Shown piece after piece: positions 9,450-19,300 of a DNA stretch of 64,000 nt. The notes beneath the pieces were generated by a model. It was not told the DNA's origin and searched no databases. It saw nothing but the letters and a program-made list of their open reading frames with translations. The translations under genes and the position numbers were made by a program. How positions within the stretch are numbered: the stretch's first letter is position 1; each line of letters begins with the position of its first letter. Source of the DNA: G963556115 sp963675945 (lineage in GTDB: Bacteria > Planctomycetota > SZUA-567); the NCBI GenBank assembly GCA_963675945.1, contig OY780932.1, positions 3,348,001-3,412,000 of the forward strand, in the 5' to 3' direction.

Positions 9450-10484
9450 CTACGGGATAACTCTAAATACAGTCGAGCGTAAAATCAACTCCAATACCAG
9501 CAGTGCCAGAGCCGCCAACACAAAAGGCATAAACTTCTCAGCGTAATCGGTATACTTTATCGACTCCACCTCACTCTTTTCAAGTCGATCAATCTCTTTA
9601 TAGATTTCAAGCATGGCTCCATCAGTACCAGCCATAAAGAACTTGCCGCCAGTCTGTTCACTAATAAACTGCAAGCTATGCACATCGACTTGATTCATAC
9701 TGTAACCGCCCAAACCAACGGTACGCCCAGCCCCACCAACACCAATCGTATAAACCTTTATTCCCCACTGCTGGCATAATTTCACCGCCTGGGCTAACGG
9801 TGTCCGGCTCGAATTATCCTGGCCATCGGTGAGCAGAATAATAATCTTACTCTTTATCCCGCTACCCTCACCGCCAATCAGCTTCCTCTCCTGCAACTCT
9901 TTCTCAGCCGTATACAGTCTGGCGGCGCCTAGCTCCAACGCATCGCCGATTGCGGTACCATCTTCATCGCGGGTCAGCGGCAGATGAATCTGCTTGAGAA
10001 ACTCAGGAAGAGTATTATGATCCAGAGTCAACGGGCAGATTGTATCTGAATACCGGGCATAACTGATCACCCCCACCAAATCGTCCGGTCTTCCCGTCAA
10101 ACCATCCTTACCCAGAACAAAATCAGAAAACACCTCTTTCGCCACATCTAACCGGTTAGACCGGTAACCTTGATACTGCATCGGTTCTTTCATACTGCTG
10201 GAGCGGTCGAGTACCATCTCAATGGCTATCCCCTCACTCCGGTTGATCACCTTCTCATTGCCGATACGCGGCCTGGCTATAGCAAATATCAGCAGAAGCA
10301 ACGCCAGCACCCTGAATATATCAGGAACAATACGGAGTCTCTGCTTGAGAGTAGGCTTTAATATTTTGAAACTCCCGATACTCGCCACCCGCACACCCGC
10401 CTTACGGCTAAAACGACTGCGCAGGTACAGCATGAGCGGTATAAGCAGGAGGAGCAGAAACGCCCAATAATTCCCTATCTCCAT
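9450..10484 (-). CDS. batA: BatA-like von Willebrand factor A membrane protein
   Basis: 344 residues with two N-terminal membrane segments, a VWA domain with MIDAS motif DRSSS (in EMVLDRSSSMKEP), the later LTDGQDNSS element, and a C-terminal membrane helix (FMPFVLAALALLVLELIL). Paralogous to BatB next to it. The ATG follows directly on the stop of the upstream lipoprotein gene and has AAAGGAGAG before it. Expected role: inner-membrane partner of BatB, assembled or remodelled by MoxR. Confidence 0.92.
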   Translation of the reverse strand: MEIGNYWAFLLLLLIPLMLYLRSRFSRKAGVRVASIGSFKILKPTLKQRLRIVPDIFRVLALLLLIFAIARPRIGNEKVINRSEGIAIEMVLDRSSSMKEPMQYQGYRSNRLDVAKEVFSDFVLGKDGLTGRPDDLVGVISYARYSDTICPLTLDHNTLPEFLKQIHLPLTRDEDGTAIGDALELGAARLYTAEKELQERKLIGGEGSGIKSKIIILLTDGQDNSSRTPLAQAVKLCQQWGIKVYTIGVGGAGRTVGLGGYSMNQVDVHSLQFISEQTGGKFFMAGTDGAMLEIYKEIDRLEKSEVESIKYTDYAEKFMPFVLAALALLVLELILRSTVFRVIP

Positions 10485-11558
10485 CTAGCGCTCTCCTTTC
10501 TTGCTACCGTCCGTTGCCGGGAGTTCTCCAAACTCTCCATGATACTCGATCTCTGCCCGTTTGGTACTCAGGACAAACCGCCTGCAACTCGCAATCACCC
10601 CATGGCTCTCGCTCTGCGAAGCCGCGTATTTAGCAAATTTCACCACATCACACTTCTGCAGAAAATCTCGGAGCAGATGGGAATAACTACTGATCATCAG
10701 GTTGTTGTCCGATATCTGCGCCAGAAACTCTTCAGTGGTACTCTTTGAAGCCTGTATAGCAAACCGCTCTTCAATGTAAAATCTTAGAATATCACTTACC
10801 TCGGTATAGACTATATTATTCTGTCCCTGTTCAATTCGACCGGATTTTTCCAGATTATCCAACTGCTTAAGCGCAGTAAAGAAAGGCTTACAGATAACTC
10901 GGTACGCCGCCCGCTTGCGCAGAACTTCGACCAGTATAATCACCCCGACCAGAATCAGAAGCAGAGCACCAATGCCCCCGAAAACAAACCAAAGTGTATA
11001 GTCCCGCTTCAGAGCGATGACCCCGGGAATATCCTTGAGTTTAGCCGTACTCAACTGCGGTATCTGCGACAGCACCTCAACCGGCAGTGTTTCCGATTTT
11101 ACTACACTCTCAGCCCCATTTTCCGAAATAAATTTAACCGCAAATTCCGGCAGTGTATAACTACCGCTCATCTCCGGCTCATACTTCAAGTTCAGTGTCT
11201 TAACAACATACTCACCTTTAGGGTCATGTATATTCTCCGCCTCGGCATTACCCAATAAGGCAAATCCGCCAAATTCCTTGGGCGGCTCTGCAAAATCAAT
11301 CACCGACCCTACCGGCGCCTTCGCCAGTAAACGTATCTCTAATTCTCCGGCTATAGTTATCTTCTCACGTGCAACGGTCAGACTCAGCGTATTCTCAGCC
11401 ACTGCATACTCCAGCGTCACCGGTTTTACAGTCTCCGTAGCACTCTCACCTTCTTCACCGCAACCACCCATAAAAAGAGTGAGAAGCAGCAATATAGCCA
11501 GCGAGCCAAATCTACTCAACCCGCCCCGGTTCACTCTATTCAACAATAACACAATCAT
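10485..11558 (-). CDS. Membrane-anchored DUF4381-like protein of the Bat operon
   Basis: 357 residues. The signal region ends LLTLFMGGCGEE, which looks like an atypical lipobox. A periplasmic beta domain (VGSVIDFAEPP, YEPEMSGSYTLPEF) is related in style to BatD. A single membrane helix (FVFGGIGALLLILVGVIILV) leads to a cytosolic helical domain with the pattern SDILRFYIEERF, STTEEFLAQ, LRDFLQKCDVVKFA, as in DUF4381-type proteins found between the DUF58 and VWA genes of similar operons. A TTG at 11570 is also in frame; the ATG at 11558 is preferred because TTGAGGA precedes it by five bases. Function unknown beyond association with the complex. Confidence 0.75.
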   Translation of the reverse strand: MIVLLLNRVNRGGLSRFGSLAILLLLTLFMGGCGEEGESATETVKPVTLEYAVAENTLSLTVAREKITIAGELEIRLLAKAPVGSVIDFAEPPKEFGGFALLGNAEAENIHDPKGEYVVKTLNLKYEPEMSGSYTLPEFAVKFISENGAESVVKSETLPVEVLSQIPQLSTAKLKDIPGVIALKRDYTLWFVFGGIGALLLILVGVIILVEVLRKRAAYRVICKPFFTALKQLDNLEKSGRIEQGQNNIVYTEVSDILRFYIEERFAIQASKSTTEEFLAQISDNNLMISSYSHLLRDFLQKCDVVKFAKYAASQSESHGVIASCRRFVLSTKRAEIEYHGEFGELPATDGSKKGER

Positions 11559-11610
11559 CTTTTTCCTCAATACCGACTGTATAGAAAAAACCTATCTGCT
11601 TGCGCAGCCC

Positions 11611-12495
11611 CTAGCCGATCAGCCTGCGCCGCTCACGCATCCTGAAGAACTTGACCAACTCCGGAATATACTCACTCCCGGCCTCAACCCCGACATGATC
11701 AATACCCATAGAGCGGAATGACTTCTGCAAATATTCACGCTTCTCTGCAGCCAGCCGCGCAAACTCCCGGCGCAAAGCCGCGCTCGAAGTATCGACCATA
11801 TAACTCTCGCCGGTCTCAGCGTCAACAAGTTCTACCAACCCGCAATTCGGCAGCTCAATCTCCTGCCTGTCCCGAAGCGATATCGCCACCACATCATGCT
11901 TCTTCTCGATCACGCGCAGCGCCTTTTCATAACCGGTATCAATAAAATCAGAGATGATAAATATCAGACACCGTTTCTTGCAGACCTTGGCCAGATAACC
12001 GAGCGCCATAGCTATATCAGTACCCTTACTCTTCGCCTTCAGGCTCAAAATATCACTGACCAGACGCAATACATGAGGCACCCCCTTCTTAGGGTAGATA
12101 TACTTCTCAACCTCATCACTAAAGGCCAGCAACCCGACTTTATCATTATTCTTGGTGGCCGAGAGGGCTAACAGACTGGTAATTTGCGCTGCAATTTCAT
12201 TCTTACTCTCTGCTGCAGCGCCATATAATCCTGAAGCGGAAGTATCAACGAGAAACATCACACTGAGATCGCGTTCTTCCCGGAACCTCTTGATATAAGG
12301 CTCTCCCATTCTTGCCGTTACATTCCAATCGATTGAGCGTATCTCATCACCTGGCTCATAGCGCCTTACCTCTTCAAACTCCATACCCGAACCTTTGAAG
12401 ACACTCTTGTATTCACCGGCGAGGATATCGTTGACAATCCGCGAGCTTCTGAATTGAATAAGCCGCACCTTCTTAATCAGCTCTTTATCTATCAT
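11611..12495 (-). CDS. DUF58 family protein
   Basis: 294 residues, cytosolic. It shows the DUF58 hallmark GMEFEEVRRYEPGDEIRSIDWN near residues 37-57, followed by a VWA-like core with FLVDTSASG and IFIISDFIDTG. DUF58 proteins nearly always sit directly downstream of a MoxR ATPase, as here, and are thought to be its partner or substrate adaptor. The ATG has GAAGGAT about ten bases before it. No membrane segment was seen. Confidence 0.92.
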   Translation of the reverse strand: MIDKELIKKVRLIQFRSSRIVNDILAGEYKSVFKGSGMEFEEVRRYEPGDEIRSIDWNVTARMGEPYIKRFREERDLSVMFLVDTSASGLYGAAAESKNEIAAQITSLLALSATKNNDKVGLLAFSDEVEKYIYPKKGVPHVLRLVSDILSLKAKSKGTDIAMALGYLAKVCKKRCLIFIISDFIDTGYEKALRVIEKKHDVVAISLRDRQEIELPNCGLVELVDAETGESYMVDTSSAALRREFARLAAEKREYLQKSFRSMGIDHVGVEAGSEYIPELVKFFRMRERRRLIG

Positions 12496-12546
12496 TTATT
12501 CTTATCCTTCAATAAGCCTCAAACTCGACTCAACCTCTACCGCCAC

Positions 12547-13536
12547 TTACGGAACCTTTACGGCATTTACAATCTGCTCAACCAACTCTTCACTGCTTAC
12601 CTCATCTGCCTCAGCCTCATAGGTAACAACAACCCTATGCCGCAGTACATCCAGAAGAATACTCTTCACATCCTGTGGCGTAACATAGCCACGTCCGGCA
12701 AGCATAGCATTCGCTCGCGCCGCCATCGCCAAGAATATGGTTGCACGCGGACTACCGCCATACTGAATATACTCCTTGATATTCAAGCCATAAGCCTCAG
12801 GAGTACGGGTCGCTTGAATAATACTTACAATATAATCTTCGATCTTCTCGTCAATATAGATCTGATCCACAATCTTACGCAGCCTGATGATATCCTCAGG
12901 GGTAATAATCGCAGCTGTCACATCCTGGCGCTCCGAGGTAGCCATACGCCGCAGAATAACCTTCTCATCATGCATGCTAGGATAGGTCACCAGCAGCTTG
13001 AACATAAATCTGTCCACCTGCGCCTCGGGCAGCGGATACGTACCCTCCTGATCAATCGGGTTCTGCGTAGCCAGTACCAAAAACGGATCACTCATCTTAT
13101 AGGTACTGTCGCCAAGGGTCACCTGCTTCTCTTGCATCGCCTCCAGGAGCGCACTCTGTACCTTTGCCGGAGCCCGGTTTATCTCATCCGCCAGCACAAT
13201 ATTGGCAAAAATCGGACCTTTCTTGGTGGTAAACTCACCGCTTTTAGGATTATAAATAAGCGTACCCAGAACATCTGCCGGAAGCAGATCAGGAGTAAAC
13301 TGAATACGGCTGAAACTCGCCTGCATAGTCTTAGCCAGAGTAGTAACCGCCAGGGTTTTGGCCAGCCCCGGTACACCCTCAATCAGTACATGGTTATTAC
13401 AGAGCATCGCCATAAGCAACCGCTCCACCAAATACTCCTGTCCCACCAGCGTACGTGCTATCTCTGACTTGATCTTATAGAGGACGGCTTCCTCTTCCTT
13501 TACAATATTTGTTATCTCCCTCACGTCAGCTACCAT
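12547..13536 (-). CDS. moxR: MoxR-type AAA+ ATPase
   Basis: 329 residues. Walker A GVPGLAKT is at residues 54-61 and Walker B VLADEIN at 114-120, followed by sensor elements (VLATQNPIDQEGTYPLPEAQ), the signature of MoxR ATPases. It is the first gene of the eight-gene Bat operon. The expected role is ATP-driven chaperone or metal-insertion activity on the VWA proteins BatA, BatB and the DUF58 protein. AGGAG precedes the ATG. A 337-residue ORF on the opposite strand is a shadow of this gene. Confidence 0.95.
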   Translation of the reverse strand: MVADVREITNIVKEEEAVLYKIKSEIARTLVGQEYLVERLLMAMLCNNHVLIEGVPGLAKTLAVTTLAKTMQASFSRIQFTPDLLPADVLGTLIYNPKSGEFTTKKGPIFANIVLADEINRAPAKVQSALLEAMQEKQVTLGDSTYKMSDPFLVLATQNPIDQEGTYPLPEAQVDRFMFKLLVTYPSMHDEKVILRRMATSERQDVTAAIITPEDIIRLRKIVDQIYIDEKIEDYIVSIIQATRTPEAYGLNIKEYIQYGGSPRATIFLAMAARANAMLAGRGYVTPQDVKSILLDVLRHRVVVTYEAEADEVSSEELVEQIVNAVKVP

Positions 13537-13867
13537 TAGTATAACTCCTATAAGCTTTCAATAATATAACGTCTTGAATACGAACACAATTTACCAATAA
13601 TTTAGAACTCGAAACAATAGATATTAATGCAATATCTATCAGCTTTTCGCAATTTAACACTGAATCCTCACCACTCTATGTCGGAGCAAGTGATAGTTCC
13701 TGCTACTATATAATAGTTTTTTTATAATATTTTCAAGTTAATTTTATATTTTATTCCTATTCCAGCCACACTTAAAAAATAGATTTACAAAACTGCAAAA
13801 ATTGTTTATAATAAAACAAAAATAGAACATTTCACCCACAGTTTGTTTAGTAAAATGGAGAAGATAA
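13537..13867. other. Divergent intergenic region, moxR / response regulator
   Basis: AT-rich, 331 bases. It must hold the promoter of the Bat operon (minus) and that of the regulator gene (plus). The plus-strand promoter is clear and listed separately. For moxR the best candidate is a TATTAT at 13561-13566 just before the gene, with a poor -35. No small ORF recognised. Confidence 0.5.
13784..13812 (+). promoter_or_regulatory. Predicted promoter of the REC-pseudokinase gene
   Basis: TTTACA (13784-13789), 17-base spacer, perfect TATAAT (13807-13812). It leaves a leader of about 50 bases before the TTG start. Strong sigma70-like match. Confidence 0.7.
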
Positions 13868-15031
13868 TTGGAGTCGAAGAGTATACTTGTCGTCGATGAT
13901 GAAGAGAGCCTACGTTTACTGGTAAGCAATGCCCTTACCCATAAAGGTTTTGAGGTGATTACTGCCAACGACGGCGAAGATGGCTTCAACAAAGCACTAC
14001 AGCACAATCCCCATGTAATTGTTGCCGATGTAATGATGCCGAAGATGAATGGTTACAAGATGGTTCATGCGCTGCGCGAATCCGGCAATACCAGCTACAT
14101 AATCTTCCTCACTGCCAAAGCTAAGAGTAATGATCTGATCAAAGGCTTTACTGTAGAAGGCGACGATTTTCTGGCCAAGCCTTTTCAAATGCCAGAACTT
14201 ATTGCCCGCATCAAAGCTGGTTTTCGTCTCAAACAAGCGCAATTCGATCTGGAGAAGGCCAATCGCAAGCTCCATGAGACCGTTAAGGAGCGCGATCGCC
14301 TCATCAACCTGATAGCCACCCAACTGCGCGATCCGATAAATGAGATAAACTCATACTTGAAACTTCTTACCGAGGGTACACTCTCGATCGAGACGGTTAG
14401 AGATGTCTGCCAGCTCCGTACCGATAAAATAATGCGCATGATAAATAATATCTGTGAAATGGATGAGATCGAGAATCAGCATGTCAACATTCACTTCTCA
14501 CGTACCGATATCTCCGAGATTGTCCAGGAAATGGCTCTGCACTTTGAGAAGATATTCAAAAAGAAACAGATAGGCATTGATTATAACATTATCTCCAAAA
14601 TCTACGTCCATACCGACAAAGCTCTGATCTCCGAAGTCGTGAGCTCGATACTCTTCGGCGCCTTCCAGATCGCCGAGCCTGATTCAATCATTGAGCTCAA
14701 TCTGAATAACACCAGAACCGGTGTAAAATTCGAAGTAACGGTAAAAGGCGGCCCCAATACCTCTATTCTACCCGAGATCTTCGACAGTATCCTTGATTTC
14801 ACCTCGAACAATTTCAAATGGAATGAGATACTGGACATCAGCACCTTCTTCGGACTCAGAATCTCACATAAGCTTATCTCCATGCTCGGCGGCTTACTGC
14901 TTCTGGAGCGCAACCTGAATAACGAGAGTATCAATATGGGGTTCATCCTCCGCCAGCTGGACAACACCAAGACCATATTCTCGGCAGCGCTCAATGGCAA
15001 CTCTGCTCAAGATATCGGTAGCGGAGTTTGA
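13868..15031 (+). CDS. Response-regulator receiver fused to degenerate histidine kinase
   Basis: 387 residues. Residues 5-118 are a complete receiver domain: acidic pair Asp10/Asp11, phosphoacceptor Asp54 in VADVMMP, Thr82, Lys104 in AKPF. A coiled coil (about 122-145) leads to a region built like a histidine kinase, but in the H-box the motif reads ATQLRDPI: the phosphoacceptor His is replaced by Thr151 and Glu by Gln152. The ATP-binding half keeps the last helix pattern (GLRISHKLISMLGG) but lacks clear N and G boxes. It therefore probably receives a phosphate and signals by dimerisation or binding. The TTG start is chosen because GGAG lies seven bases before it; an ATG at 13855 is out of frame. 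Confidence 0.85.
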   Translation: MESKSILVVDDEESLRLLVSNALTHKGFEVITANDGEDGFNKALQHNPHVIVADVMMPKMNGYKMVHALRESGNTSYIIFLTAKAKSNDLIKGFTVEGDDFLAKPFQMPELIARIKAGFRLKQAQFDLEKANRKLHETVKERDRLINLIATQLRDPINEINSYLKLLTEGTLSIETVRDVCQLRTDKIMRMINNICEMDEIENQHVNIHFSRTDISEIVQEMALHFEKIFKKKQIGIDYNIISKIYVHTDKALISEVVSSILFGAFQIAEPDSIIELNLNNTRTGVKFEVTVKGGPNTSILPEIFDSILDFTSNNFKWNEILDISTFFGLRISHKLISMLGGLLLLERNLNNESINMGFILRQLDNTKTIFSAALNGNSAQDIGSGV

Positions 15032-15168
15032 GCATCTCCGAATTCACAAGGTAATTGCTTTGAGATATTAGCTAGGCGCAACTCTTGCGAACCAGCTACA
15101 CCCAAAATCTATAGCCAATCCCAGAAAATTGCCAATGCAATTTTCATACTCAGTTAACCCTAATACTC

Positions 15169-15192
15169 CAGCCCTCAGCTTGCTGAGGGCTG
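15169..15192. terminator. Palindrome between converging genes (copy 2)
   Basis: Perfect 11-base stem CAGCCCTCAGC / GCTGAGGGCTG with a TT loop. Same core as the copies at 3996 and 63590. Lies between two converging genes, so a bidirectional terminator is likely; there is no long T run on either side. Confidence 0.6.
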
Positions 15193-15250
15193 AGGCTGCT
15201 ACAGCCCGTACAGCGGCATGGACGTTTTGTTTACTTTTTCCAAAAATAAA

Positions 15251-15287
15251 TCTTAATATTTGTATTATTAAAATACAAATATTAAGA
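15251..15287. repeat. Perfect 16-bp AT-rich inverted repeat
   Basis: TCTTAATATTTGTATT, five-base spacer ATTAA, then its exact reverse complement. It is too AT-rich for a normal intrinsic terminator stem. It could be a protein binding site, a cruciform or a weak terminator. Confidence 0.7.
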
Positions 15288-15486
15288 ATATAATCACAAG
15301 TTGCTGGGGAGTAGCTTTTCGATAATCACCCTACGCAAAAAGCCAAGCCCCCAGCCAAACCAAATTCCTCAACCCGAAGACCTGCAGCCTCACTCCAATC
15401 TGCTGCACCATAAATCACCAATTATTTAAGGGTGCAATTTATTACGATAATGGCAAAGCTACCGCTTAATGTGATCAGCCCTATTT

Positions 15487-16269
15487 TTATAGTTTACCTG
15501 AATCCGACGCATTATGCTGCAACCACTTCCGTGCCTCCTCAACCATACTCAGATCCTCAGCCGTCTTGTACAGACAGAGAAACTCTATCTCTGCTTCAGC
15601 AACTCTTCCGAGGTTTACCAGAGTATGCGCTAGGTTACGACGTACCGCAGCATTCTTGGCATCATATTTGAGCGCCTGCCGGAAATACTCTGCCGCGCTC
15701 TCAAGCCTGCCTTCATTACGCTCAATACAGGCAAGGTTATTGGCCGCACTCGAATCTGTAGGATTGATATCCAAGGCTCTCTGAAATGACTCTGCAGCCA
15801 GGTCAGGCTTACCGAGACGGTTATAGATCACTCCAAGGTTATTATGCGCCGAAGAGAGGCCAGGCGCCAGCTCCGTGACCTCTAGAAATATCTCTTGAGC
15901 CAGGTCGTACGCCCCCTTGCGGCTCAGGGCAATACCAAGATTGATATGAATCTCCACATCCTGCGGATCCGCGGCAATAGCGTCCCTGAAACAATTGATC
16001 GACTCACGTAACCTACCGACACTCATTAGCAGATAACCATAATTATTGAGTATCTTCGCGTCCCCCGGGCGTTCAGCAATCAAGGTGTCAAATATCCGTA
16101 CCGCCTCATCAAGTTTATTGTTATGAAAGCAGGCACAGGCATAGGCATTGGCTATGTCAAAATTATCCGGATAATCCCTCCACGCCAGATACAGCAACTC
16201 TCCAGCCTGCTCAGGCTGGTTATTCTCAAATAATACTTCAGCTCGTTTCAAGACTTCTGCAACATCCAT
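15487..16269 (-). CDS. TPR-repeat protein
   Basis: 260 residues made almost entirely of about six tetratricopeptide repeats (for example AHNNLGVIYNRLGKPDLAAESFQRALDINP and the repeat after it). No signal peptide or membrane segment is evident, so it is probably a cytosolic scaffold. It follows the giant OstA-like gene by about 40 bases on the same strand, suggesting cotranscription and a possible role in envelope or LPS assembly. AAGGA lies six bases before the ATG. The precise function is unknown. Confidence 0.8.
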   Translation of the reverse strand: MDVAEVLKRAEVLFENNQPEQAGELLYLAWRDYPDNFDIANAYACACFHNNKLDEAVRIFDTLIAERPGDAKILNNYGYLLMSVGRLRESINCFRDAIAADPQDVEIHINLGIALSRKGAYDLAQEIFLEVTELAPGLSSAHNNLGVIYNRLGKPDLAAESFQRALDINPTDSSAANNLACIERNEGRLESAAEYFRQALKYDAKNAAVRRNLAHTLVNLGRVAEAEIEFLCLYKTAEDLSMVEEARKWLQHNASDSGKL

Positions 16270-16309
16270 AGCTATCCTTATAACCCTGCTTAATACCTAA
16301 CAAGCCGCC

Positions 16310-19300
16310 TCAATCCGGAAAACGCAGAGGACCGGTAGGCGGTAGAGGCATACTCTGCTGATTACTCCCTGTCACCTTTATCTCTTTGGTCTTGGTATTG
16401 TACCAGATTCTATCCGCCTTCTGCAAGTAGCGCATACGATTACCCCCATTCAATTCCTGGAAGAGAATCTCTGCCGGACGATCCTTGCCCGTTAGCAGAA
16501 TCACGTTATGCGTCGCATCATAATGCGCCTCCTGACTGCGAGTGTAAACCGTTCTGCCCGGAAGATTTGTCGGATCACGCCCTGCAAACGGCTCGGGATA
16601 GCTCTCAAACCGTACATTGCCATAGGTCTCGATATTCTCTACAATTATCGGTTCATCACCTTGTGTCCCTTCCAGACCTTCTGGAGCTTTATTGAGATAT
16701 ACCGTAAGCAGATCACACCTGCCCCGAAGCGTATCCTGAACCATGCGGACATTCTTCTCAAAACGTATCTTTTTAAGCAATTGATTATAAATTATCCTAC
16801 CTGTATAATACAGACTATACGTGCCGGTACTGGCGGTATTTACTAATGACGAATCAAACCCGGCTTCAGCCGCAGCTGCGCCACCGACAAGTTTGACCTC
16901 TCCCGGCCCACTCGCAGTCACAATTCCTGCTGTTTCCTTGATCATAATCTTGGGAGCACGCAGCGAGAAGCCATTATTATCATTCACCTCGGCCGGCACA
17001 TCCGCCGTACCCGCAAGGAGCATAATATCACCCTTCTCACCGATATCAACCTGTCCTTTATTTCCAAACGCCACCCGCTTACCCTGACGCACAATTACAT
17101 TACCCTCAATCGTAACCCGCTTCAAGCGCTTAGGCAGAGTCGAAGTAGAGATTCCACCCTGCTCAGCCTCACTGATAAGTTCATTATTCCCTTCGCCTTG
17201 TGTCGATACCAGCTCAGCCTTCATCTTATCCCCGGTAACCTTCATATTGCCTCGACGCAAAATCACATTATCGCTGAATATCGCCTGACTGTCCCTGCCT
17301 TTGGTAGTATAATAAGCGTCTCCGGAGTAGATGACCATCGCCTTTTCATTGGTATCACGGTCGAGCATACTGAGCTCGCCGCCGCCACTGGAGTATATCC
17401 AGCTTCCGTCATCAGCCGCCTTAATCCACGGCCCCTGAAATGCCGCCCCGCTCTCTTCCCAAATTTTAGCATGCTTGGTCTTGGTGCCGACAAGAATCAC
17501 CTGCCCTTTACCGTTGGCTTTGATCTGACGATCTACCTTATCGGCTTCGCAATGCTGGGTACCCCAGTGCATATTGGCATTGCCGACAGCGGTCAAGCGG
17601 GTTATCTGCTTATTTGACTCAGCATCTGATCCAGTTCCAGCCACAGAAGCTAGGGTTATCAGCAACCTGTCACTACTGAGAACCTGATCATTATTGCTCG
17701 CAGTCACCTCGCCATAAAGATCAATTCTATCATCCAATTCATCATACAGCATCTTGGTTGAAAAACGGATAATCGTCGACAACTGCTGGAGCTTATCTTG
17801 CCCAGAAACCTCTTCGGAACTGATTGAACCCGATCCAGGGCCGGTAGCATTGATATAGATGGTTCGTTCACCGGTAGAAACAATCTTATAACGATTTATA
17901 GATATCTTCTTGGCCTGAAAGAAACCGCCACTTGCCACCTCTACCTCAGGCATAGGCGTACCCGAAAGGACAAAATTATCAAGTAACAATCTCCCCTTAT
18001 TATCGGGTCGACTCCGTTGCTGAAGATTCGGGGTTATCTCAAGCTTCTCACAAGTAGCCTTCTTCGACTGATACGTAAGTTTTACACTACCCAGAGCTGT
18101 CGCCTTCTTCACGCTTGAGGCTTTACTCTCACCGATCGCCTGTCCCACAAAGTCAATCAATAACCTGTCGGTATCAAGTTCCAGCCCCGAGCTTACCAGT
18201 CGCACATTGCCGGTAAACTGCGCAACGTTCTTGAGCTGATCAAAGAGCAGATTCTCATTGAACCGTACTATCGTCTCCGGGGACTCGCCCTGAGCCGCCC
18301 CGTCATAATCATCAAGTCCAGCTTTGAGACGGGCGATACCATCCGTACCGGTAGCATAGAAGCGCTCCTCTTTTACGTAAAAACTAATGGTATTGTCCTG
18401 AATAACCACCTCATCCATCTGCGCAAGCGGCAGCATACCGTCACGTTCATCGGTGAGCAGCATCTCGCCGGTCTGTTCAATATAGCGCGCATACTCAGCC
18501 TGAGCACTCCAGTTACCAATCTTACTCTCCATATTCCGCGGATCGCCGCTACCAGTAATATTGACGACTCTATCCTCAATACACCAGGCCACCATCTCTT
18601 CAAATTTTCTTCTACCAGCATCCTGCGCCAGAACCACCCTGAGAAAATCCGACTCGATCAACATATTGGCTCTGACAACCTTGACCTTATCTGAGAAATA
18701 CATCTCGGTATTATCAAAGTCATACCTGCCAATACCTTCACAAGTTACCTTTATCCGATTATTCTTATCTATTCTACCCGCTGAGTTCCGTTGATTTACC
18801 ACAAACTCGACATCACTGGTTATCTCGAGCACACCGCTCAATTCCTGCTCTTGCTGATCCACAGAGAAATCAAGCTTCTTCTCTGGGTTTACCTCATAGA
18901 CCATGCCGCGTCCACTGAGCAGCATCGAATTATCCGCCCGCTTCATCACCACCAGACCGTAACCATTGAGAATACCGGTATTGTGATTCCATCGCGCCTT
19001 GTCACAGGTTACTACCGAGTCTACCTCCTGCTCACCGCTCAGAGTATCCTTCGGCTTGTACCTGGTCACAACCACATTCCCGTCTAGAACTACTATCTGC
19101 TGAAATTCCTTGGTCTCTTTATTCTGCGCCTGCATAAAGGTTCCCCGATCACTGGTAATCTTGACCTTCAGCGGCGGTTTCTTGTCTCCGGTTACCGTAA
19201 AATCCGTATCGAACAACTCAATAACCACCCCGTTATCCAGATCAATTCGCGGATCCTGACGATCCAGCTTAGTTGCACTGGCCTGGCCAGTAATCAACTC

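Larger units (their letters stand above)
15032..15486. other. Convergent intergenic region with three hairpins
   Basis: 455 bases between the ends of the regulator gene and the TPR gene. It contains three perfect inverted repeats: GAAAATTGC/GCAATTTTC at 15124-15145, the GCCCTCAGC palindrome at 15169-15192 and a 16-base AT-rich stem at 15251-15287. No coding region on either strand looks credible; the short ORF starting at 15432 overlaps the TPR gene in antisense. Confidence 0.6.

Noticed and set aside
12454..13467. 337-residue plus-strand ORF opposite moxR
   Set aside because: moxR on the other strand has full AAA+ motifs; this frame is only open by codon bias and has no family pattern.
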